Below are positions 20,905 through 31,387 of a stretch of 64,000 nucleotides of DNA, piece after piece. Numbering within the stretch: the stretch's first letter is position 1; each line of letters begins with the position of its first letter. The translations under genes were made by a program, and so were the position numbers. The notes under the pieces were generated by a model that was not told the origin of the DNA, did no database searches, and saw nothing but the letters and a program-made list of their open reading frames with translations. The stretch covers positions 163,500,559 to 163,564,558 of the forward strand of contig CAXKWD010000002.1 of assembly GCA_964059195.1 (NCBI GenBank), given 5' to 3'. This DNA comes from Ectobius pallidus. Its lineage: Eukaryota; Arthropoda; Insecta; Blattodea; Ectobiidae.

Positions 20905-22025
20905 ATACACTTCACAATGTTTTCCCGATTAATTTAATCAAAATTATATTAATCTGTTCTTTGACTGGTTTACAAAGTGGGCTGAACTCTGAATTGTTTG
21001 TAAATATAGTTGAAGGTCAGCCGGAATTGTCTGTGATCAAGATAAGGAAGGTATTTGTAGAGTGAAGATTACTGGGGCTTTATTAGCTACTATTTTACAT
21101 GTTAAGAAATATTATTATTGTTGTTATTTATAAACCTCCAGACCGTGTATGGGTCATTGGTTATTGAAATTTTAGAAGGCAATTTCAAACATTAAATATT
21201 AGGCTTAAAACACGTTGTTCTAAAGCATATTGTTAAGGCAAAGGTGAATTGCGAATTTGGAATTTCAACTTACAATGCAAAATAAAGCTGTTTCAAAATA
21301 CTTTCTTTGATTGGTAGATTTGTAGAGTTTGAAACAGCCTAGTTATTCCCTCATTGAAAGAATATCTATTAAAATTTAATTTAGGGTATATGGGTTCCAG
21401 AAACTAAGATAAATCAGGTAATTAGCCAGAAGTTAATGAATTAAGGGGTGAAATGATTAACAATCTTGCAGATGTCGCTTAACCAATTTAGCTAAAGATG
21501 GACAAACTTACGTCTACGTTCATAAATAATGTTTTGCTTTCCGACATATGTAAAAACGAGCCAAGAGGCCATTACAGAGTGTAATGCATTTTACTTCTGG
21601 GTATATTTAGATCTTGATCTGTCTGAAAAAACTTGCTACATTGAGGGCAGAAGCTCTGCTTGTTTTCTTTACAGGATATGTTATATTGTGTAACTAAGCA
21701 AAATAAACAGATTCATATATCTTCAATGTTTAGCATAATTAACTACCATAAAATATCAAGAATGTAGTTACCATCATTAGTTGTGCATCAAAATAGACAT
21801 GGCATGAGAAAACGTAGCAATATATTAAAAATAAGCTTTTAGATCTTTATATAAATTCAATTAAATATCCAGCTTACTCAAGCTCTTCACCTTATTATGT
21901 CATGGCCTATTATCTGAATCTCTACTGTGTTCTAATCCACAAAAGGAACATTCATCAAAACTCAAAAAGAAAAGAAACATTCAATCTGAAGGAAATAGAT
22001 GAAAATAGATGCCATTAAATAATAT
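20905..22025. other. No recognisable feature
   Basis: AT-rich, with no coding similarity, inverted repeat or tRNA-like motif noticed. Confidence 0.5.
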
Positions 22026-22625
22026 GTGAATAATGAGATGTATTACATATCTGAAGGTATATGTAGGCCATGCCGCTGTAAAATAGTACAGAAGCAGGAA
22101 TCACTTCAGTTCCTCCGGCAGATTGCTGTTAAATATGAACACAATACTCGAACTCATTCTTTTCTAGGGTACTGGGTCATTGAGCTCTCAGAGTTTGTAA
22201 ATAAACATCACCTGAGACTACAGCTGCTGGGTTTATACCTGAGACAACCATCCCTATTGTACCCGCCTTGGTTATGTCTTGGAGGTCAAGGCAACCCCAC
22301 GAACTCTATAATCCTATTTTTCAACTTGACAACAAAATCTTATGCTAATCCTAAATATATTAATATTACCTCAGATGTTTCACATGCAGATCGCACTCAG
22401 CATCCCTTATATGTAATTCGCGGATGTCGTATGCTCGAATTTCATACCCACACGACACCATTTCTTACTCCCATCTCCACTGTATTGGGTTCGAGACCCC
22501 TTTACTACACAGAATCTACTTGCCATTTCACTGGTTACAAGCGCACGAGAGAAATCATCAGTGTTCGCGACTTGGCATGCGTAGCATCACACATGTTTTC
22601 ACCATACTGTAAATGGGAAGGATAA
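22026..22625 (+). CDS. Unrecognised 199-residue open frame
   Basis: A stop-free frame of 600 bp in AT-rich DNA is longer than expected by chance, yet the protein is not one I recognise and has no clear domain, signal or membrane segment. Residues about 22-40 (QKQESLQFLRQIAVKYEHN) match a minus-strand frame at about 23535-23590 (KQESLQFPLKQIAIEYEQQQ), so part of it belongs to a repeated coding family. The start codon is arbitrary and the frame may be a fragment. Confidence 0.3.
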   Translation: MNNEMYYISEGICRPCRCKIVQKQESLQFLRQIAVKYEHNTRTHSFLGYWVIELSEFVNKHHLRLQLLGLYLRQPSLLYPPWLCLGGQGNPTNSIILFFNLTTKSYANPKYINITSDVSHADRTQHPLYVIRGCRMLEFHTHTTPFLTPISTVLGSRPLYYTESTCHFTGYKRTREIISVRDLACVASHMFSPYCKWEG

Positions 22626-22972
22626 TGCCCGAATATTGGCGTTAAATAATTATTGTTTCCAACACTGGGGAGAGAGAACACCGGTTATATTCCCTAGAAA
22701 GGTCGCCTAGCTGTCTTTAACCGGGGTTTTCACTCGCATCACTTACTTAAGAAATACAAACTTCTTAAAAACTAAACATAATTACATTTCACTATCTCAT
22801 AGTTCTCTGCACTCAGTCATGAGAGGGTAAGCTGGTGGCTTCGCACTTACATTGCGCCCATTTTAATTGCAACAATTAGAATAACGCGACCCTGTCCATT
22901 TTTTTTTCTTTTACTTTCCTCTCACTCCTGCCTGTACTTACGCAATATCGAGATATTATTTTATTCTTTTTT

Positions 22973-22976
<4 letters not shown>

Positions 22977-23025
<49 letters not shown>
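22977..23025. repeat. Poly(A) tract of 49 bases
   Basis: A pure A run on the plus strand. It could be the 3' end of a plus-strand retroposon or a T-run on the minus strand after the frame at 23030-23590. Confidence 0.97.
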
Positions 23026-23027
<2 letters not shown>

Positions 23028-23029
23028 AA

Positions 23030-23590
23030 CATGGGTACCTACCCCTTCAGGAAACATGCGCTGGAGGGCCTGCAACAAGCACTCCCTGACGTATGTATTC
23101 CAAAAGCCGAACTGTAACAGACTCCGGTATGTAAAAACGAGCATTATTTCCACGACTCCGGGTGTAATCTGATTTGCCTGTATCCCGCTGTTTTTCATCA
23201 ACATAAGAGATAGCTCATCCTTCTCCCTGCCTGTTAGTGATGTGATTTCTGAAAATTTGCACCATAAGGCAAAGATATTCAACTCATCATCATCATCATC
23301 ATCACCGTCCTTATCTACTCTGGAAGAGCCTGTGTGTATTACCTCCTTTTCAAACATGGATCCCATCTGCATGCAACAATCGGGGTGCCTACTGCCGCCC
23401 CCCCCCCCCCAAGTCGGTTACTTGGTAATTAGTTTCACTGACATCATCAGTTCTTTGTAGAATGCATTGAGACGACAGATTTTGCTCACGCAAGGGAAGA
23501 TAGCCCGTATGAGGGGGCGTTAAGTATTGTTGTTGTTCATATTCGATGGCAATCTGCTTTAGGGGGAACTGAAGTGATTCCTGCTTAAGT
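23030..23590 (-). pseudogene. Unrecognised coding-like relic with acidic stretch
   Basis: The frame reads KQESLQFPLKQIAIEYEQQQ, TPPHTGYLPLREQNLSS, a run of glycine encoded by the C-run at 23398-23410 (a likely frameshift point), then MGSMFEKEVIHTGSSRVDKD, six Asp encoded by a (TCA)n repeat at 23284-23305, LNIFALWCKFSEITSLTGRE and KDELSLMLMKNSGIQ. It ends in poly-Phe encoded by the 49-A tract, which is an artefact. It shares its start with part of the ORF at 22026. Family unknown. Confidence 0.35.
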
Positions 23591-23599
23591 CATAGAATT

Positions 23600-25139
23600 A
23601 ATAATTCAAATAATTAAGCGAGCATCCTTCGGGCATGTGATGCAGATTGACTACAGTCCACTTTAGTAAGATTCGTAATGTTATATTAGATAGATAAGTA
23701 ATAATGAATTTTATGTGTGAGCACCAGTAAGAGGGGGCTAGTTCCATTAGCCTGACCGCAGAGCTCCCACATGCCTTGCTAAAAGCAATTAAGTCGTAAC
23801 TTATCTTATCTCGCACGAAAAGTTAAGATCTGCGAATGATGATGTTTTTAGCATGAGTTTAGGAGCAATCCTTCGTAATAAGTTTAAATAAAGGCCATTG
23901 GTTCATTCAATGCGTAAGTAGGCGGTCTGTATGATAGAAAATTTCACTTAGAAATAATTCTTATAACATACGGAAGTCGGTCTGCAGAGAGTTGTTATAC
24001 TGTGATCTAGGAAGATCACGGTAGTTTAATCTCCGATCTAATATAGCCTTCGCTATAATGTAATTAGTTGGCTTGTAAAAGCAACTTGATTATTTAACTG
24101 CGTGCATTAGGTCACTACCCAGAATATCAACTATAAATAATCTATAAATGTGTATAATAATATAGCACAACGCTATCTAGGGCCAGTATTAAGAATACTA
24201 GGATGTATGCACAGTACATAGTGAAAACAAAAGAAACCTTATGTGTAGGATGCACGCCCGCGATATCTGATTGCATTGTTAACTCGACGGCCTACTTATC
24301 ATTACAAAGGATTACTCCGACATGAAAACGTACTCAGTGTATTGTGTGTGTAATGACAGTGTAAGCAGTGCCATCCAATAAACCCACTAATGTGTATTTC
24401 CCTACTTGACGAACAGTGATTTCGTTGTAGAAACCCCAGTGGCTTTTCCTAGTTGCCTGCCCCTGAAAGAAGTTCCCTGTACTTGAAACTGATTTAGAAC
24501 TAGCCGATACCAGCAGAAATTATGTGTATTCCATCAGAAGTACGCATTGGCGCCCGACAACACGGGTAGGTTACTCTCGATGTTATGCTGACCACAGCCC
24601 GCCGTGAGAAAACACTTACAACATCACATGACTGATAAGTGGAATCCTACATACACCAAAGAGAGGCATAAAATTCCACGGCAGCAGAAACTGATGAGGA
24701 GGAGAAGTTAATTTGAATATAATTTTATTAATATCTATTTCATTTATATTTATTTCAATCACTGATATTTATAATTTGATATGAATTTTGTAATTTCTTG
24801 CTACGAAAATCGCTTTTCATTAATCATCAAACAATCAATTTAAAAGTGTTTGCCAGAAACTGATGAGGAAAATTAATATATAAATTTAAATAGAATGTTG
24901 ATTAATCTTTCTTTTAAAAATAGTACTTTACTTTATTTCTATAAATGTTAACTTCTTGCTTTAATGCCTCAGAATTTTACACATTATAAGGTCAATCATT
25001 TATAGTTATATCAATACTATCATTGGGAAATTGATACATTGCGACTCACCCAAGTCCCCCACTCCTACTCTCAATCCCTCCCCTAGCGGTGGCATTTGAA
25101 CTACACAATGCGACGGTAGCGCCATCTCTTAATGAACTG
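23600..25139. other. No recognisable feature
   Basis: Only a short duplication was noticed: CAGAAACTGATGAGG at about 24686 and 24855. No coding similarity. Confidence 0.45.
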
Positions 25140-25345
25140 ATGAAAGAGAATAAATAATTTGTTTCTTTTTTATTTTCTTCCTTTCCCGCCTCCTTCCTCT
25201 GTTCCTCTCATCTCCTCTTCACCCTACCTACCTATTTGAGACCTATTCCTAATAGTAAATTTTGGATCAACCGGGATTCGAACCCGGGACCCCTAGCATT
25301 ATAGCTAGGAGTATTGACCACTACGCTACGAGTGAATGTTGAGCA
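25140..25345 (-). mobile_element. tRNA-derived SINE (family 2)
   Basis: On the minus strand: GTAGCGTAGTGG (A-box-like), CCTAGC/GCTAGG anticodon stem, then CCCGGGTTCGAATCCCGG with a perfect B box and T stem, followed by a body TACTATTAGGAATAGGT ... AGGTAGGTAGGGTGAAG and a purine-rich tail. The acceptor stem does not pair (GTTGATCC opposite TTCACTCG), so it is not a functional tRNA. The same body follows the tRNA-like head at 40779. Confidence 0.8.
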
Positions 25346-25826
25346 CTGAAGGAAGCTTTCGTATATTAGAGTTATGTTAGGGGGATTTCATGAGTTTTAA
25401 CCCAAGAATCGGTTTTTATAAGTAGTGTTGGTACAAGGGAATTTTCCTGCATCAATTAAGCCACATTTTATGTTATAATAAGGCGTATTTTATGATTATG
25501 AAATATTATGTATGGTACAAGGGTATTTTTTGTATTGTGAAATAGCCTATTTTGTTGGAAGGGTCGTTTTTATAATTGTGGAATATTATGTGGAGGTGCA
25601 AGGGGCTTTCTTTATTGTGAAATATTAGGTGACATATCAATTGCAATTATGCATTACCGGTGTTGAGCAACGGCTACAGGCATGAAGGTATGCATTGCGG
25701 GGAAGCGACGGCACGTGGGAAGCAGCCAGGCGAGTGGCGAGTGGAAAGGGGAGCAGGGTGAGTCGCAAAGTACTAACTTGCCCTATCATTAAAAACAAAC
25801 TCATCAGATATTAAAATGATTTAATA

Positions 25827-26556
25827 CAGTCAACCCTCGATATAATGCTACCATCTGTTCTCTAACATTTCGTGGCACAAAGCGAGGATGGCACTAAAAC
25901 AAAATTTAATTTTTCAAGTTAAAATGACATAATACAGTGCTATATTAATTTACTTTACTGCATTAGGAAAGAAAGAAAATAGTAAAAAGCTAGTAGAGCA
26001 CTTTAGCACAAAATAAAATACTGTAGGCCTACAGTAGTTCGATTTATTTCAGTATATGTCCAGTGCTACAGTACACAAAGGGGTTGAAAATCATGTGGGT
26101 CCATGGAAGTGATTAACTGTAGTGTAATGTTTAACAGCTGAATGGACACTGGACTAAAAGAAGTGAAAGGTTGGAATATCTCACTGTATGAAGGGTTCTT
26201 TCTACCTGCTCCACCCTCATGCAGGCTGTCTGTCCGACTTCTTAACATGGCTTCCTCACTCCATCACAGTACACTTTTACTCATGTCTTGGAAATACAGT
26301 ACAGTATGTTTCTTAAATATTTTACTAATGTCCACACCACATTTAAAAAAATTCTGAAACTAAAAAAAAAAATAAAAAAAATTATTGCATGCTATATTTT
26401 ATACAAATGTTGTCTTATATTCACTGGCATTAAATGAATTGGCACAGTAACGAGGATTCTTGTGTGTTTTATATGTGAGAAGATCGTTCACTTGCTTTTA
26501 TCGGCACAGTGCAAGGGTGGCACTGTAAAGAGGGACATTATATCGAGGGTTGACTG
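25827..26556. mobile_element. Pogo/Tigger-like element, CAGTCAACCCTCGATATAAT ends
   Basis: CAGTCAACCCTCGATATAAT and its complement ATTATATCGAGGGTTGACTG form perfect 20-bp inverted ends, with TA outside both (25825-25826 and 26557-26558). Inside, the minus strand has a 60-residue frame (26066-26248) that might come from a transposase C-terminus but shows no diagnostic motif. 730 bp, non-autonomous. Confidence 0.88.
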
Positions 26557-26698
26557 TACTTATTTTACCAGAAACTTTTAATTCCTTACAAAACATGCAA
26601 TGCTATCGAAAATCAAGTAAATATTTCACTAAGTTGACAAAATGCAGGGTCCGCCAGAAAAATGTATACACACTTTAAGGAACGAAACTATTTATTAA

Positions 26699-27354
26699 GC
26701 CGATATCCCACGATCCAATTTGTTGGTTGAAAATTTTGTATCAAGTAGCATTTCTATACAATTATTTCTGACTGTGCACACGAGAGTGCGTTTTGGTCCA
26801 ATATCCAGCGCCAGCTGTTCTCCCGAAACGAAAATCGATGGCTACTACAATCGACATAGCGGTCGATATGGACGCACCTGACATAAGCAAGACCATCTAC
26901 ATAGATGGTCTTGACACAAGTAACATTTTTTACGGAATCTTTATCATAATTTCGAGAGTACCTCAGCTTTTATGCCGGTTGTAACAATAATTGTTGTTAA
27001 TATTGTTAAATTCAAAGTCTTAGCATCCGTTAATCTTCTTGACTTTAATGTTATAACATTTTATCTTTTTGGTTATGTTCGCTGGTCGAGCGCTGGCAGC
27101 AGAGAAAATCAGCTGTACGGAGGAAGAAGCCATGTTTCTACGTCATGCACGTCACGCGGGGATAGAATGACGCTCATTGGTTGATTTCATATTTTTGGAT
27201 AGAAAAATAGAAACGTTTCTATTCCGTTGGATGCAAAAAAATTGTATGGAAAATATAGGATGAAATTGTGTGCAATGACAGTCGGCCATGTCACACGATC
27301 CAATCTGATGGTTTGCAGACATTTGGACCAAAAATTGGATCGTGGGACATCGGC
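26699..27354. mobile_element. MITE nested in the mariner element, GCCGATRTCCC ends
   Basis: GCCGATATCCCACGATCCAA at the left and TTGGATCGTGGGACATCGGC at the right form inverted ends differing at one base. TTAA flanks the left and TTTA the right, compatible with a TTAA target duplication that has mutated once. No transposase inside. A perfect 11-bp stem with a 4-base loop lies at 26888-26913 (CAAGACCATCT ACAT AGATGGTCTTG). Confidence 0.75.
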
Positions 27355-27419
27355 TTTAGGTTTTTTAAATTCAAATACTAATCAAACATGTACCGGTAGT
27401 ACTTTCTTCAGTTCAGTGG

Positions 27420-28262
27420 TTACATTAGATGTTCAAAATGTTGGCCGTTGGCAGCCAGACACATTACTGAACGATGAGCGGTCGCCACAGCTACGTCGGT
27501 CAATGTTTCAATGGAGATCGCAGCACATGCCGCTGTAATCTCCTGGCGAAGTTCCTCCGTGCGTGGCTTACGTCGATAGACTTGATCTTTCAGGGTTCCC
27601 CATAAGTAAAAGTCCATAGCATCAAAGAAAAAGGGTCCTACTAAGCCCCTAGATGATAGTCCACACCACACATGAACCCCTGGTAGATTGACTGCCTTAT
27701 CCACACGAACATGCGGATTTTCCGGTGCCCAGTACACGCAGTTATGTCGATTCACTGTTCCATTAAGTTTAAACTGAGCCTCATCGGACCACACTACCTT
27801 CGTCACAAATTGTTCATCTTCAGTTACCATTTGCTGATACCATTCGCAAAATTGCATTTGACGATCAGGATTGTTATCATTAATCACATGCAGTAATCGT
27901 GGAATGTAAGGTTTCCACTTAGCACCTTTCAGAATTCGTCGTACACTTGTACTGCTAATCCCCACTTCACGCGCACATTGCGTAGCAGACTTTTGTAGAG
28001 AAGTAACAAACTTTTCCAACATGAGATCCAACGAAGCAGGACTTGTAGCTGTACGCGGTCTTCCCGATCTTCCTTTATAAATATCACAAATCGTTCCATG
28101 TGCCTCAAACTTGCCAATAATGCGTTTAATTGTTAGGCGGGTTGGGGGTTCTGTTTCAAACTCCCGCCTCCACTGACGCTGCACTTCAACGGCATTATCA
28201 AACCTGATAAAAAACTTCAGAATGCATTTTCGCTGCTCAAACGTTAAGCGTGCTCCAGTCAT
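27420..28262 (-). pseudogene. Tc1/mariner-type transposase with in-frame core deletion
   Basis: 280 residues, no stops. Residues 1-115 hold two helix-turn-helix regions ([56 protein letters not shown]). The first catalytic Asp is in [13 protein letters not shown] at about 158. [19 protein letters not shown] then jumps straight to [20 protein letters not shown], skipping the segment of about 90 residues that carries the second Asp and the third acidic residue. The frame is preserved, so a DNA-binding but catalytically dead protein could be made. The C-terminal tail ([14 protein letters not shown]) looks normal. Confidence 0.88.
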
Positions 28263-28399
28263 TTTGTTTTGTCACTATCGTGTTGAAAGTAGCGACATCT
28301 GTTGAGCGAAAGACAATACTACAACATACTGGTAATATCCCTATACAATATCCCGATACAGTCTGACAAAGAGTGTATACATTTTTCTGGCGGACTCTG

Positions 28400-28820
28400 T
28401 AGTACTCTTAAGAGGAGTCCAGCAGAGCATCTTAAGTGCTAGAAGAAAACGATGTCTGCCAAAACATCTTAAGTAACTATAAGATAATTTGTACCAACAA
28501 TGTAATTTCCGACAAAACAACTGAAGAACCTTTTTGCCAACTAATAATCAGTTTCAGGAAACAACGCTGATTCATACTGTATTTATTTATACAAATACAT
28601 ATTTATACAAGTAAAATAAAGCAGAACAAATACAATTTTCAAAAGTAACTACAACTGCTATTTAAAAAGAGCAACTGTGCTCCTCCCAGCTGCATACTGA
28701 CGTAACTTTATTTAGTTTGGAATATGGACATTAAGAAAAACTTTTTTGCTCCTCCTGAAAAAAAATGTAAATGGCGCTTAAGATGTTCTGCCTTTCACCC
28801 ATCGAAATATACCGGTTTAT
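28400..28820. other. No recognisable feature
   Basis: Nothing recognised between the two element groups. Confidence 0.5.
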
Positions 28821-28821
28821 A

Positions 28822-28945
28822 CAGCAGAACCTCACTAAACCGAACTAATTGGGACGGGGCCTGTTCGGATTGGCAAAAATTCGGATTAGCAGGGTTAATT
28901 TATAATTACATAATTGATCATATATATGAAGTGTGTGTGTGTATA
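28822..28945. mobile_element. Pogo/Tigger-like left end
   Basis: TA followed by CAGCAGAACCTCACTAAACC and GTTCGGATTGG...TTCGGATTAGCAGGG resembles a Tigger terminus of the same sort as the one at 4563. The matching right end was not found; the mariner at 28951 lies just inside it and may have inserted here. Confidence 0.4.
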
Positions 28946-29219
28946 TAAAGGGTGCGGCAGAGGAAACGAACGTTTTTCAAGTAACCATAACTCAGAAGAC
29001 TTTCAAGTTAAACAATATTTAATTACACAGAAATGAAGCTTGTATAATGCAGTTTCTGTTGACTATTTCAGAATTACCTCCGAAAATTGACGTCAATTGA
29101 CGCAACAATGGAATTATCTAACCTGCAATCTCATTAATAATAACCTTGAATGTCCGGGTGGCGCCGTGTCATCATGTCTAAAACCGACGTTTCGGCCCTC
29201 ATGTTGTGGCCTTCTTCTG

Positions 29220-29577
29220 GGTATACCCAGTAACAGTGTGGTGTGGTGTGGTGTTGCTAAATTTGGAATCATCAGTCCTTATTTTTTTGAAGAGGACAAT
29301 ACCACAGTGACTGTGACTTCAGCACGCTACATTGAAATGCTCAACAGGATCCTGCTTCCGGAACTACGAAGCCGAAGACTAAACACGCAGCAAATTTGGT
29401 TCCAACAAGATGGTGGCACACCACATACTGCGAGAGCATCAAATGCAAGTGGTTCGCGACATGTTTCCTCAACATGTGGTCTCCCGTTTTAGCGACATTG
29501 GCCTCGCTCCCCTGACTTGTCCATATGTGACTATTTTTTGTGGGGTTACCTCAAATCAAAGGTTTACTTAAAGGAAG
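29220..29577 (+). pseudogene. Mariner-type transposase fragment, catalytic core
   Basis: SVVWCGVAKFGIISPYFFEE, TVTSARYIEMLNRILLPELR, IWFQQDGGTPHTARAS (with the second catalytic Asp in QQDG), then a frameshift to MQVVRDMFPQHVVSRFSDIG, and in a further frame DLSICDYFLWGYLKSKVY. This is the core of the same broad transposase type as at 27420, which lacks exactly this part. The N-terminal DNA-binding region is missing. The frame is cut by the insertion at 29582. Confidence 0.88.
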
Positions 29578-29796
29578 GGTAAACTAAAAAAATACCATTT
29601 TTTAATTTTAATCTCATCGCACGGAGCTTTGAATTACGAAACGAATGGTGATCTCGTGAACTTCACGCGCCTAATATTACGCTTTGTACGGGTGAAGTAA
29701 AACGCTCCTGTGACGTCACGATTGACTAACTCCCTGACAGGACGACAGCTACTGTAATGCTCGCGCGTGTGTTTCTAATACACCACAAAGTCTTAT

Positions 29797-30288
29797 TTGT
29801 GTTTGTTGTTGATAGAGATGCCTGCAATGTTACCTTCTAAGGACAAATCTCGGTATTCACAAATTAATATCACACGAAAAGAAAATGACAAGGAATTATT
29901 GAAAGAATTGCAAGGAAGAAAAGAAAATACGGAATGGTGTAAATGTGGGCTGTGTATACATATGAAAACGGGCCACGAAAGTGTGTGTTGTTGGGACTGT
30001 GAAGTAATTTGTGAACAGAAGGGGGTTGTAGACTGTAGGCTATAACACAACATGCCTCATTTGATAGCGTTATTATAAATAAAGATACAATAGCTGCCAG
30101 GCGTTATCAGTTAATACTTAGAGCTAATACAGTTCAAAAACAAAATATTTTCAAGATACGAACAGAGTCACTTTCAGATTCAGAATCATCTTTTGCAGTA
30201 GTAGAAATGTCTGAAATGCTAAAAGAGCTATCTAAATCACAATTTCTAGAAGAGACAATCAATGAATCTATGAATCTGTGCAAACATT
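29797..30288 (+). pseudogene. P2X7 ballast-like Cys-rich protein, frameshifted
   Basis: The start MPAMLPSKDKSRYSQINITR leads to a helical acidic stretch, then TEWCKCGLCIHMKTGHESVC, CWDCEVICEQKG. The WCxCGxC...ESVCC spacing is that of the zinc-binding C-terminal (ballast) domain of P2X7, which also turns up in transposon-linked insect and marine invertebrate proteins. A stop at 30043 breaks the frame; in the next frame QHASFDSVIINKDTIAARRY and LILRANTVQKQ continue the same domain order, ending MSEMLKELSKSQFLEETINE, SMNLCKH stop. There is no channel domain. Confidence 0.6.
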
Positions 30289-30780
30289 GACATAAGTTTC
30301 ATTTCCTAGTTCACACTGAACGCCTACGCTGTTAGAAACTGAATTTTCGTCATAAATATTAGATTTCACATTCATGATTTGTCCATTCCCGGATACTGAT
30401 GGATTACTGTTCGAATCTTGCAACAACTCTCTCATTTCCTTCTTCCTCAAGTACGACGATTTTCTTTTCTTCATTGGCGGTGTTTCAGATTTCCCACGCA
30501 AAAGAAGCAATTCTTTTTTAAACAGATTGCGGGGTTTCTCCAGATAACTGTTTTCGTAACTGTACCGAAAGCTCGGTATCATTTTCTTCAAAATGTTGTG
30601 AACAAACCCTACTGTATTTAGTAGGAACAAATTTTTCTCTTTTTATTTTTATCAGCCATTGCTTATTAACGTTCGGGTGACATATCTCTGTTGGGAAATC
30701 GATGAAAAGATATTTTAAGTGTGTTATCACTCTTCGACGATGAGTTTGTACACCCCACAACACTACAATAAACCATTGTT
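30268..30780 (-). pseudogene. THAP-domain protein, frameshifted
   Basis: On the minus strand: VVGCTNSSSKSDNTLKISFH, RFP, then a frame change to NKQWLIKIKREKFVPTKYSR and VCSQHFEEND, then another to FRYSYENSYLEKPRNLFKKE, with a nuclear-type basic stretch (KKRKSSYLRKKE) after it and a C-terminal tail to 30268. The Cys, W, CSxHF and F.P..Y landmarks are those of the C2CH THAP zinc finger, a DNA-binding module of P and Kolobok transposases. At least two frameshifts. No catalytic domain follows. Confidence 0.75.
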
Positions 30781-31029
30781 TGAACAGATACTCACTAAAA
30801 AACTGTAACAGTAGACAGAATGCTGTGAAATGTCTTTCACCGGGCGAGACTGAGCCAAGCATTCGTCAAGCGTGACGTCACGCGCCCACCGCGTTACAAT
30901 AAACATATTCGTTTTGTGATTAAATGTGAAGGTGTAAAACATTTCTAACAGTGAATATCATTTCTTAAAAACATTTTCTTTCAATCCGTATGAAGAAAAT
31001 GATACTGAATTTTTAGTTTACTTTTCCTT

Positions 31030-31150
31030 TATACGAACCCCGTAACATCCAAGAACTAAAAGAGTTCATTCGTATAGAAATCACTAACGTGGAGGAAGAA
31101 ATGTTGGGCAGAGCAATGCAGAATTTCGAAGTGAGGTTACGAGAGTGAAA
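31030..31150 (+). pseudogene. Mariner-type transposase C-terminus
   Basis: YEPRNIQELKEFIRIEITNV, EEEMLGRAMQNFEVRLRE stop. It is the continuation of the fragment ending at 29577 after removal of the nested element, and matches the usual tail R.L.ELK..IR.EI..V...ML.R...NF..RL.E. Confidence 0.85.
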
Positions 31151-31387
31151 ACAGAAAGAAGGTCGTCCCTTGACGGATGTTATTTTCGGAGGTAATTCTG
31201 AAATAGTCAACAGAAACTGCATTATACAAGCTTTATTTCTGTATAATTAAATTTTGAGTTATGGTTATTTGAAAAACGTCCGTTTCCTCTGCCGCACCTG
31301 TTATATATATGAGTATATTACAAGAAAATATTCTTATGAAACATAAGACTAATAATTTCATAGAACTTTTACACTGATATTATTAGC

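Larger units (their letters stand above)
26645..28399. mobile_element. Tc1/mariner-superfamily element
   Basis: Ends CAGGGTCCGCCAGAAAAATG TATACAC and the complement of CAGAGTCCGCCAGAAAAATG TATACAC. TA follows the right end; the left flank is TG, probably a mutated TA. It contains a transposase frame on the minus strand (27420-28262) and a nested MITE at 26699-27354 between the left end and the gene. Confidence 0.88.
29582..31028. mobile_element. Kolobok-like element with two convergent relic genes
   Basis: The ends are AGGAAGGGTAAACTAAAAA and, on the other strand, AGGAAAAGTAAACTAAAAA. TTAA precedes the left end and TTAT follows the right end. Removing the insert and one 4-base copy rejoins the mariner frame: KVYL followed by YEPRNIQELKEFIRIEITN. 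It contains a plus-strand Cys-rich gene (29797-30288) and a minus-strand THAP-domain gene (30268-30780) pointing at each other. A TTAA duplication and a THAP protein suggest Kolobok, but no DDE core was seen, so this is inference. Confidence 0.7.
28951..31298. mobile_element. Mariner-type element split by a THAP-carrying element
   Basis: Inverted ends GGTGCGGCAGAGGAAACGAA and TCCGTTTCCTCTGCCGCACC continue inward over more than 100 bp (AACCATAACTCA; GCAGTTTCTGTTGACTATTT). The adjoining TATAA.. may be part of the repeat, so the exact ends and TA duplication are uncertain. Transposase relics lie at 29220-29577 and 31030-31150 on the plus strand, separated by the insertion at 29582-31028. Confidence 0.85.

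Noticed and set aside
22956..23372. 138-residue frame ending in poly-Phe as an intact gene
   Set aside because: The end is encoded by a homopolymer, and the protein appears to continue upstream in another frame across a C-run, so it is listed as a relic.
25262..25333. Functional tRNA gene
   Set aside because: The acceptor stem does not pair, the D arm is degenerate and a SINE body follows that is shared with 40779.
29793..30053. 86-residue minus-strand frame
   Set aside because: Shadow of the Cys-rich plus-strand frame at 29797.
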